Position numbers and translations under genes: made by a program. The notes beneath the pieces were generated by a model. The model was not told the DNA's origin, did not search any database, and worked only from the letters and a program-made list of their open reading frames with translations. From assembly GCA_003650675.1 (NCBI GenBank), contig QMRH01000011.1:1-43440 (forward strand): a DNA stretch of 43,440 nucleotides. Reading direction: 5' to 3'. The stretch is from Thermoprotei archaeon (GTDB lineage Archaea > Thermoproteota > Thermoprotei > Thermofilales > B20-G17). Below are positions 16,334 through 22,965 of this stretch, piece by piece. Each line of letters starts with the position of its first letter. The stretch's first letter is position 1.

Positions 16334-17671
16334 ATGTCGCTTTTAAAATTCGGAGAACGCCTGTCCAATGCAATCTCTCGGATAAGTAGGGCCGCATTTG
16401 TAGATAGGAAAATAGTCAAGGAAACAATAAAAGAGATCCAGCGTGCACTACTTTTAGCCGATGTAAACGTTGATCTAGTTTTACAGTTATCGAGAAACAT
16501 TGAGGAAAGAACATTCAAGGAGGACGTGCCCCCGGGATTTACCAGACGTGATATAGCACTTAAAGTGGTATACGAGGAACTAACAAATCTTCTCGGAGGA
16601 GATAAAAAACCATCCTTGGAGATAACGAAAAAACCTTATATTATAATGTTAGTTGGCATCCAAGGTTCAGGGAAAACAACTAGCGCTGCAAAGTTATCTT
16701 ACTTCTATAAGGAAAAGATGGGACTAAAACCTGCAATAATATGCGCCGATAATTTCAGACCTGGGGCACTAGCACAGTTAATGCAGTTGGCAACGCCTCT
16801 AAACGTCCCAGTCTACGGCGACCCCAAAAAAACACCTATAGAAATAGCGGAAAATGGTATAAAAAAATTCATCGCCGAAAAATACGATATCATAATAATC
16901 GACACCGCCGGTAGACATAAAGAAGAAAAAGCTCTCCTAGAGGAAATGCGTCGCATAGCGGATGCAATAAAACCCGACGAGGTAATGCTTGTAATAGACG
17001 CTACTATAGGTAAACAAGCCGGTATACAGGCTAAACACTTTCACGAAGCGACTCCACTGGGCTCCATCTTTTTAACGAAACTCGACGGAGCCGCAAAGGG
17101 TGGGGGAGCCCTTGCCGCTATAGTTTCGACCGGGGCGTCAATAAAGTTCATTGGAACGGGTGAGAAAATAGAGGATATCGAAGTATTTGACCCGCCTTCT
17201 TTTGTTAACCGTCTACTAGGTATGGGCGATCTACGCACCTTAGTGGAGAAGCTCAGAAAAGTGGAACTTATGGATAAAAGACGGCTAGAGAGGATTATGA
17301 GTGGAAAATTAACTTTACTCGACTTCAAGGATCAACTCAAAAGTTTACGACATATGGGCTCGTTAAGCAAGATATTTGAACTTCTACCGGGTGGCCTAGC
17401 ATATAAGATGGGTGATAAGGAGCTAAAGCTGTCAGAAGAAAAGCTTAAGAAGTGGCTAGCAGCTTTAGACTCGATGACCCAGGAGGAGCTTTTGAAACCA
17501 AGCATTATTAATAGATCTCGTATTCAAAGAATAGCTAGAGGAGCTGGAGTATCTTCAAAGGATGTACGTGACCTCTTGAAGGCGTATGAAATGGCTCGAA
17601 AACAGCTTAAACTCATGTCAAGGCGGAATTTTAGGAGATTGCGATCCATTTTAGGGAAATGGTCTAGCTAA
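16334..17671 (+). CDS. srp54: Signal recognition particle GTPase SRP54
   Basis: The 445-residue protein has the N domain (1-95), the G domain with 'GIQGSGKT' (108-115), 'DTAGR', 'TKLDG', and the methionine-rich M domain from about 310 ('IMSGKLTLLDFKDQLKSLRHMGSLSKIFELLPGG'). The SRP RNA-binding helix 'SRIQRIARGAGVSSKDVRDLL' lies near the C terminus. It binds signal peptides and SRP RNA and delivers ribosomes to FtsY. Its stop codon lies in the same frame as, and 21 nt before, the inferred AUA start of trmY. Confidence 0.97.
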   Translation: MSLLKFGERLSNAISRISRAAFVDRKIVKETIKEIQRALLLADVNVDLVLQLSRNIEERTFKEDVPPGFTRRDIALKVVYEELTNLLGGDKKPSLEITKKPYIIMLVGIQGSGKTTSAAKLSYFYKEKMGLKPAIICADNFRPGALAQLMQLATPLNVPVYGDPKKTPIEIAENGIKKFIAEKYDIIIIDTAGRHKEEKALLEEMRRIADAIKPDEVMLVIDATIGKQAGIQAKHFHEATPLGSIFLTKLDGAAKGGGALAAIVSTGASIKFIGTGEKIEDIEVFDPPSFVNRLLGMGDLRTLVEKLRKVELMDKRRLERIMSGKLTLLDFKDQLKSLRHMGSLSKIFELLPGGLAYKMGDKELKLSEEKLKKWLAALDSMTQEELLKPSIINRSRIQRIARGAGVSSKDVRDLLKAYEMARKQLKLMSRRNFRRLRSILGKWSS

Positions 17672-17692
17672 AACTGAAGCTGGGGATCGACA

Positions 17693-18247
17693 ATACGTAC
17701 ATTCATCGTATTAATTCCTTGCTTAACTTCCCTCCAGTCTTCCATACCTCTATTTTCACGTGTAATTGTCTACACCTTTCTAATTTCCCACAATATAAGA
17801 AGAGACACTAATCTAACACTATATCTGATGAAGGAACATACGATTATCGTTTTCCATGGAAGTAAGCTTAAGAGAATATATCCCGATGAAAGATCCCTTA
17901 GTGGGGTATACAGAAAAATCATTAGATTCATTAAAAATAGAAAATCCGGTTCACCTCATACGGGAATTTATGTAAGCGAGAGAAGTTTAGAAGATCTTAT
18001 TAAAAGCTTACACGGCTCCAAGTACTATATACATAACAAGGGGATTGACCCCTTGAACATGGAAGTTCATCCACTAGGGGTAAATATTTTTCTTTCATAC
18101 GGTGAAACAAAAAACATGGAACCCCCGACATTATGTAAGAAGAAAAAGCTGAAAGCCTTAAAAATTCCCGTCAAAGTATTCAATCTGGATCAACAGATAG
18201 CCATAATACAGTCCATCATTGACAGGAGGTTACACAAGTGGATATAA
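17693..18247 (+). CDS. trmY: tRNA (pseudouridine54-N1)-methyltransferase TrmY, probable AUA start
   Basis: The 139 residues from ATG 17828 ('VFHGSKLKRIYPDERS', 'PHTGIYVSERSLEDLI', 'DQQIAIIQSIIDRRL') match the C-terminal two-thirds of TrmY (SPOUT fold). The same frame stays open upstream for 45 codons and encodes the missing N-terminal part, including 'FLISHNIRRDTNLTLYL', equivalent to the conserved '(F)LSH.IRRD' of TrmY. There is no in-frame ATG, GTG or TTG there. The family N terminus M-R-x-F-I-V aligns with codons ATA CGT ACA TTC ATC GTA at 17693, preceded by GGGGATC at a suitable distance. The start is therefore probably AUA. The full protein is 184 aa, slightly short in the N-terminal loop. 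It overlaps pus10 by 10 nt and uses the product of Pus10 (psi54) to make m1psi54. Confidence 0.88.
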   Translation: MRTFIVLIPCLTSLQSSIPLFSRVIVYTFLISHNIRRDTNLTLYLMKEHTIIVFHGSKLKRIYPDERSLSGVYRKIIRFIKNRKSGSPHTGIYVSERSLEDLIKSLHGSKYYIHNKGIDPLNMEVHPLGVNIFLSYGETKNMEPPTLCKKKKLKALKIPVKVFNLDQQIAIIQSIIDRRLHKWI

Positions 18248-19560
18248 TTAGAAAGACGGAGGAGATTATATCCCGCTACCCTCTATGTAACACGTGTCTA
18301 GGCCGTTTATTTTCTTCCCTAGGCTACGGTCTTGAAAACTCTCAACGCGGATTTGCCTTAAAGACAATGCTGTTAATGAAGGCATATAACTCGCTTGAAG
18401 AAGAAAATAACATAAATTTAGTAAAAAAGCTTGCAAGAAGTGGTTTTAAGCCAGCAATGAAACTTTTAGAAGAGAAATTTAACACAAGTATGGATGAAAA
18501 CGAAGTTGAGAAGTGTTTTATTTGCAAGGGATTGCTGGAAGAAGAGTCTTTGTTTAAGAAAATATCTCAACGGATATTAACATCACTGAGGGAGATCGAG
18601 TCTAAGACGTTTCTTATAGGTGTAAGAGTAGACGAGTCTATGGTTGCACGTGAAATGCAGGTGATCTCAGACTTCGGTGTCGAAACCTCTGAAACCTTGA
18701 AGCGCGAAATAAACCGTAAAATAGGTAAAATTATCGAAGCATCTTCTCGCTTAAAGGTGGATTACAAGGACCCAGAAGTAACCGTCATAGTGGATTTTCC
18801 AACTGGTAATCTAGAAGTAAACATAAAACCACTGTTTGTTTATGGACGATATCGAAAGCTTGTCCGCGGGTTGCCGCAAAGTGCCGGTAAAGACCATGTA
18901 CGGTGGGATGCTCCGCCTAAACCGAGTATTGAAGAGTACATTGGAAGACCTTTATTGAAGGTGACTAGAGGTGAAGAGGTTCGTCTACATGGTGCTGGAC
19001 GCGAGGATGTTGATGTACTGACTTTGGGTTCTGGAAGGCCTTTTGTAGCGGAGGTACTTAGACCGCGTATAAGATGTATTGATTTGAATGAACTGGCAAG
19101 ACGTATCAGGGAATATAGTGAAGGCAAGGTTGAAGTGGAGGATTTAAGGATTGTGGCAAGAAGTATGGTTGAGAAAATAAAGGTTCTCTCAGAGAAAGCT
19201 GTAAAACTTTACCGTGCAATTGTTACGTTTGAAGGGGATGTGGATGAAAAAGACTTAAAAAGCATTGAATCCTCCTTTAAGAATATTCTTATAAAGCAAC
19301 AGACTCCCTTACGGGTATTAAAGCGTCGCGCAGACAAAGTACGTTCAAAAATAGTATATTATGTTAAAACCAAAAAAATATCATCGAATACTGTCGAGTT
19401 TCTAATAAAATGTCAGGGAGGTCTATACGTAAAAGAGCTTATAACAGGCGATGCTGGAAGAACGCGACCCTCATTTTCCGAAATTCTAGGAACCCAACCC
19501 CGAAAAATAGTTCTTGATATACTTTATATAGAAGAGACAACGCGGGGGCTGGAACGTTAG
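18238..19560 (+). CDS. pus10: tRNA pseudouridine(54/55) synthase Pus10
   Basis: The 440-residue protein begins with the Pus10 zinc-binding/THUMP-containing region ('PLCNTCLGRLFSSLGYG', with a second pair of Cys at 'KCFICKG'). It ends with a pseudouridine synthase domain holding the family motif 'REDVDVLTLGSGRPFVAEV' around residue 260, whose aspartate is catalytic. Archaeal Pus10 makes psi54 and psi55 in the tRNA T loop. The GTG start is preceded by a strong AGGAGG and lies inside the end of trmY, so the two enzymes that act in sequence on U54 are translationally coupled. Confidence 0.94.
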   Translation: MDIIRKTEEIISRYPLCNTCLGRLFSSLGYGLENSQRGFALKTMLLMKAYNSLEEENNINLVKKLARSGFKPAMKLLEEKFNTSMDENEVEKCFICKGLLEEESLFKKISQRILTSLREIESKTFLIGVRVDESMVAREMQVISDFGVETSETLKREINRKIGKIIEASSRLKVDYKDPEVTVIVDFPTGNLEVNIKPLFVYGRYRKLVRGLPQSAGKDHVRWDAPPKPSIEEYIGRPLLKVTRGEEVRLHGAGREDVDVLTLGSGRPFVAEVLRPRIRCIDLNELARRIREYSEGKVEVEDLRIVARSMVEKIKVLSEKAVKLYRAIVTFEGDVDEKDLKSIESSFKNILIKQQTPLRVLKRRADKVRSKIVYYVKTKKISSNTVEFLIKCQGGLYVKELITGDAGRTRPSFSEILGTQPRKIVLDILYIEETTRGLER

Positions 19561-19564
19561 ACTG

Positions 19565-19790
19565 TGGCTTTGTATCTTTTTGTATTATTTTGTTCTGGGT
19601 GTTATGTTTATAGTGTGTTGTGTTAATGTTTTTATGGGTATGTGGGTGATGGAAGCCCCATGCCGTCGGCCTCGACAGCCACCCACAACCACACAACCCT
19701 AACAAAAGGGTTATAGGCGAGACGGAACCCGTGAAACCACACCACAATGAAACAAAATACATAGAATGATACAGATAGAGGAAACGGTAT
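19565..19790. other. Quasi-palindromic, strand-skewed intergenic element with GC-rich apex
   Basis: Between convergent pus10 and rpl21e the plus strand runs T/G-rich (about 19565-19650), then GC-rich (19644-19735), then A/C-rich to about 19790. The outer arms are imperfect inverted repeats: left TGTATCTTTTTGTATT resembles the reverse complement of right AATACATAGAATGATACA. Inside lie TGGGTG (19643-19648) pairing with CACCCA (19680-19685), GTCG/CGAC (19665-19668 and 19673-19676), and AACCCT (19695-19700) pairing with AGGGTT (19707-19712). The same GGGTT can instead pair with AACCC at 19726-19730. It could be a structured RNA, a 3' element or a scar of rearrangement. No known RNA family was recognised. 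Confidence 0.5.
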
Positions 19791-19816
19791 TTAGAGCACT
19801 CAAATAAGTGTGTGGT

Positions 19817-20128
19817 CTATTTCTCCTTTCTACAGCCTTTATAAGGAAATATATGCTCTTTTGTCGTTATGATTTTCTTAATTTTGCCCCCCATTTTCAC
19901 CGCGATAATGTATGCTCTTCCTCTAACACCGATTATTTCACCCACTTTGCCCTGGTATCTTCTGTGGGGGGCTGTCTTAATATTGCTCGGCGAAATATCT
20001 ATGTGTACCAGATCCCCAATCTTGTATTCATATAGGATTCTGCTTAAACCCAACATTCCCCGTTCTCTAGGTTTCTTTCTAAGTAATTTACGGGTTTTAA
20101 ATCGATAGCCGTGGGTTCTCTTAACCAT
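19817..20128 (-). CDS. rpl21e: Large-subunit ribosomal protein L21e (eL21)
   Basis: The 103-residue basic protein begins 'MVKRTHGYRFKTRKLLRKKPRERG' and contains 'YEYKIGDLVHIDISPS' and 'PHRRYQGKVGEIIGVRGRAYII', the L21e SH3-like core. It is an archaeal/eukaryal-specific large-subunit protein. In many archaea it is read in the same direction between pus10 and the Rpo4 gene. Here it keeps that position but is reversed, convergent with pus10 and divergent from Rpo4. Confidence 0.97.
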   Translation of the reverse strand: MVKRTHGYRFKTRKLLRKKPRERGMLGLSRILYEYKIGDLVHIDISPSNIKTAPHRRYQGKVGEIIGVRGRAYIIAVKMGGKIKKIITTKEHIFPYKGCRKEK

Positions 20129-20228
20129 TCCTTAACACCATATCCTCCCTCAAGCTCTTTTATTTAATGGTTTCGTTACGGTACTAAGTTTTTATAGTTG
20201 TTGTGTTGATGATGAATAGGTGTTGCTC

Positions 20229-20573
20229 TTGATAAAGGTACTTAGAAAGAAAATGCTTACTCTCCCCGAAGTAGAGAAACTATTAAGAGAAAAAGCAAAA
20301 AATACAGAGCTGTCAAGTACAGAACAACTTACTTTAGATTACGTTTCCAAAGTGAGTAAAATTAAGGCAGAAGGCGCGGTAAAGCTTTTTGAAAAACTAC
20401 TGGAGTTTGGCGTAAAAGAGGAAACCGCTGTCCAAATCATAAATATTCTTCCAGATAACGAGGAGGAACTTAGAATAATTTTGATCCCGGAAGGAAAATT
20501 CTATTCCCATGAAGAGCTTAGATCAATGCTTGAACTCATAGAAAAAATTAGGAAAGAATACGGCAAAAAATAG
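20229..20573 (+). CDS. rpo4: RNA polymerase subunit Rpo4 (RpoF, Rpb4-like)
   Basis: The helical product matches archaeal Rpo4: 'LTLPEVEKLLREKA', 'STEQLTLDYVSKVSKIKAEGAVKLFEKLLEFG', 'ETAVQIINILPDNEEELRIIL' and an HRDC-like end 'SHEELRSMLELIEKIRKEYGK'. With Rpo7 it forms the polymerase stalk. I set the start at TTG 20229 because AGGTG lies six nt before it. The in-frame GTG at 20220 overlaps that ribosome-binding site and would add three residues. The next gene (DUF655) lies 70 nt downstream. Confidence 0.92.
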   Translation: MIKVLRKKMLTLPEVEKLLREKAKNTELSSTEQLTLDYVSKVSKIKAEGAVKLFEKLLEFGVKEETAVQIINILPDNEEELRIILIPEGKFYSHEELRSMLELIEKIRKEYGKK

Positions 20574-20643
20574 TATATATTTAATAGTTCCTCCGATAAT
20601 TTATAAGGTTGAGACTGATACATAGTGTTTTTAAGGGTGATGA

Positions 20644-21237
20644 ATGGTTATGAAACCGTCCCAAAAAAGATACCTGTATTACGAGGAATATGCCTATATT
20701 TTAGATTATCTTCCCCATGGGTATTATACAGCTGATAGGGTTTTTGTTCGAGGCCCGGTAGCTCAAGCAGTAGGTGAACAGTATTTTATGTTATTGGAGC
20801 TAATCCCCCTCGAGGGGATACCTTTACAGCCCCTTGAGAGAATATACGTCGGGAGAAAAGAAATAAACCTGAAAATAGAGCGAGTGTCCAGAAGAATAAG
20901 ATATGACGACCTGACGTTAAGGGCGAGGGATACACTTGAAAAGGCTATTGAAACCATTATAGAGAAACGCGAGAAATATTTTGTGGATTTCTTCAATAAG
21001 GCTCAGCCTTTGACTCCGAAAATGCATAGCCTAGAACTCTTGCGGGGTATAGGAAAAAAGACCTTATGGAAGATCCTAGAGGAGAGAAGAAAAAAGCCTT
21101 TCGAAACCTTTAAAGAAATTCAAGAGCGTGTAAAAATCCCCGATCCAAAAAGACTTATCCTTAATAGGATCATAGATGAGATAATCAATGAAAGGGAAAA
21201 ATACCATGTTTTCACACTACCCTATTACCGTAGATGA
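20644..21237 (+). CDS. DUF655 helix-hairpin-helix protein
   Basis: The 197-residue protein matches archaeal DUF655. It has an N-terminal OB-like region ('DYLPHGYYTADRVFVRGPVAQAVGEQYFMLLELIP') and a helix-hairpin-helix segment 'LELLRGIGKKTLWKILEERRKKPFETFKEI' (about 128-157) suited to nucleic-acid binding. The gene is usually found between Rpo4 and KsgA; KsgA is not here. GGGTGAT at 20635-20641 is spaced better for the ATG at 20650 than for the one at 20644, so the true protein may be two residues shorter. Its precise function is unknown. Confidence 0.9.
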   Translation: MVMKPSQKRYLYYEEYAYILDYLPHGYYTADRVFVRGPVAQAVGEQYFMLLELIPLEGIPLQPLERIYVGRKEINLKIERVSRRIRYDDLTLRARDTLEKAIETIIEKREKYFVDFFNKAQPLTPKMHSLELLRGIGKKTLWKILEERRKKPFETFKEIQERVKIPDPKRLILNRIIDEIINEREKYHVFTLPYYRR

Positions 21238-21292
21238 CCTTTGGCAGGAAAATCAGTTTAAATCTCTTTTATGTTTATATAAAAGTATGGTA

Positions 21293-21329
21293 ACCTTTTC
21301 AAAGGTATAAAAGATGATATGTATATCAT
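21293..21329. repeat. Two short palindromes between convergent genes
   Basis: ACCTTT-TC-AAAGGT (21293-21306) and ATGATAT-GT-ATATCAT (21314-21329) are two perfect dyads, each with a 2-nt spacer and 7 nt apart, between the ends of DUF655 and aIF5A. They lie downstream of both genes, so an operator role is less natural than a 3'-end or DNA-binding function. There is no T tract. Confidence 0.35.
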
Positions 21330-21367
21330 ATTAAAATTAATGTTTTACCGTAACATATCAGGGTTTT

Positions 21368-21766
21368 CTAACCTCTAACTCTCATTATTTTTCTTCTTCC
21401 CATGACCTCCCATACTTCTACTTCTATCCCTGGACTCAATTTTTCTTTTATCTCCTCTTCTTCAGGGACTGGTACTTCGTAGACCTCATAGTTCGTTAAA
21501 TCCATCAATTGAACGGTATTTCCGAAAATCGATATAACTTGGGCCAGCTTCTTCAATACTTCTGGAACATCAACTCTAGAATCGGTAGGGACAACAATGC
21601 TCCTTTTCACATTGTCGAAAAGTCCTATAGCCGTAATTCTAGCCTTAGCTGAGCCGTGTTTGCCGGGCTTAGATTTCTCTACCTCGACTATTTTACAAGG
21701 CTCTCCATCTATAACAATGAATGAACCTGTTTTCACAGATCCAGCCTCTACAGGCTTCGTCGACAT
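21368..21766 (-). CDS. eif5A: Translation factor aIF5A
   Basis: The 132-residue protein has the N-terminal SH3-like domain with the hypusine loop 'SKPGKHGSAK'; K36 is the residue expected to be modified to deoxyhypusine/hypusine. An OB-fold C-terminal domain ends 'EVWEVMGRRKIMRVRG'. It relieves ribosome stalling at proline-rich and other slow peptide bonds. GGTGA lies just before the ATG and a TATA-like AAGTTTAATATAG at about 21800-21812. It is divergent from the GH18 gene. Confidence 0.96.
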   Translation of the reverse strand: MSTKPVEAGSVKTGSFIVIDGEPCKIVEVEKSKPGKHGSAKARITAIGLFDNVKRSIVVPTDSRVDVPEVLKKLAQVISIFGNTVQLMDLTNYEVYEVPVPEEEEIKEKLSPGIEVEVWEVMGRRKIMRVRG

Positions 21767-21885
21767 GTTTTCACCATTACTAGAACAACATGTGGCTATC
21801 TATATTAAACTTTTTGTAGCCTCTGACTGTTCGTTGATTAAGCCATCGGAAAAGGATTATTAATTTCATTGAATCTATTGGAAAC

Positions 21886-22965
21886 ATGCAAGGAGTTAAT
21901 AGGTTTTTCCTGACAACACGTTCAAAGATATTATTGACTCTAAGTTTCGTTATAGCAGTTACTATAATTACAGTTATGCTACTTCACTTATACTGGAAGA
22001 GCAGGCCTAAAGCAGATTTAAGCGAAATCGAGAAAGCCAATAACATGACGGAGCCTATTAAAATAAAGGTTTTTGGATGGGTTGTGCATTCCTCTTCCAC
22101 TAGTGTAAATAATTTCTACAAATACCATGACAAGTTCGTATGGGTATCCCCAACCTGGTATTATGTGGATGGTAACGGGGGGTTAATAGACCGAGGGGTG
22201 AAATCCGATTTCATAAAGAATTGTAGAGAATGGGGTATAAAACTCATTCCGCTTGTAGCCAATTATGAATTCAGCCGGGAAATTATACATAGAATTCTAA
22301 CCATACCAGAGGTACGTGAAAAGGCTATTGAAAATATAGTCAAGGAGGTCTTGGAAAAGGAGTATGACGGCATAAACATAGACTTTGAAAATATACCTTC
22401 AGAGGATAGGGATCATTTAACCGAATTCATGAGGTTACTTTACGAGAAAATGCATGCTCACGGAAAATTAGTGACACAGGCTGTAGGAGCAGGTTACGTC
22501 TATGACCACGAGAACCTAGCTAAATATAACGATCTAATAATCATCATGGCATATGGATACCATTGGTCCGGTAGTGCCCCCGGGCCTATAGCACCCCTCT
22601 ACTGGCTTAACGATTTAATAGATAACCTCCTTCGCAAAGTTCCTAAAGAAAAATTGGTTTTAGGTGTACCTTTATACGGTTTTGACTGGCCCCCGCAGGG
22701 AAGGGCCTCAGCAGTAACCTATGAAGACGCTATATGGATTGCCAACCATTACGGCGTAAAGGTGACATTCGATTGGAAAAGCGGGGAAGCTACATTCAAG
22801 TATAAGGCTGTTGACGGCGTCCATGAAGTATGGTTCCAGATAGCGAAAAGCATCGAACTTAGGATAAAATTGGCTAAGGAAAAGGGTTTAGATAAAATAG
22901 CCGTGTGGCGTGTAGGCCAAGAAGACCCAAAAACTTGGTCAGTAATAATACGGCCAGAAGGTTAA
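21886..22965 (+). CDS. GH18-family glycoside hydrolase, membrane anchored
   Basis: An N-terminal membrane segment (about 15-36) anchors a TIM-barrel domain facing outside. The GH18 catalytic signature DxxDxDxE appears as 'DGINIDFE' (161-168), with E168 as the proton donor. 'IIIMAYGYHW' and 'LVLGVPLYGFDW' are further GH18 strands, and the end 'IAVWRVGQED' carries the substrate-binding tryptophan. The overall pattern resembles spore-cortex/YaaH-type GH18 enzymes rather than long chitinases. The likely substrate is an N-acetylhexosamine glycan, perhaps on surface glycoproteins. A TATA-like ATTATTAATTT at about 21855-21866 implies a nearly leaderless transcript. Its stop overlaps the end of the convergent M14 gene. 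Confidence 0.88.
   Translation: MQGVNRFFLTTRSKILLTLSFVIAVTIITVMLLHLYWKSRPKADLSEIEKANNMTEPIKIKVFGWVVHSSSTSVNNFYKYHDKFVWVSPTWYYVDGNGGLIDRGVKSDFIKNCREWGIKLIPLVANYEFSREIIHRILTIPEVREKAIENIVKEVLEKEYDGINIDFENIPSEDRDHLTEFMRLLYEKMHAHGKLVTQAVGAGYVYDHENLAKYNDLIIIMAYGYHWSGSAPGPIAPLYWLNDLIDNLLRKVPKEKLVLGVPLYGFDWPPQGRASAVTYEDAIWIANHYGVKVTFDWKSGEATFKYKAVDGVHEVWFQIAKSIELRIKLAKEKGLDKIAVWRVGQEDPKTWSVIIRPEG

Noticed and set aside
19640-19740. H/ACA guide RNA
   Set aside because: The GGGTG/CACCC-ACA foot fits, but the same foot exists on both strands and no clear pseudouridylation pocket or kink-turn could be drawn. It was kept only as an unnamed structured element.
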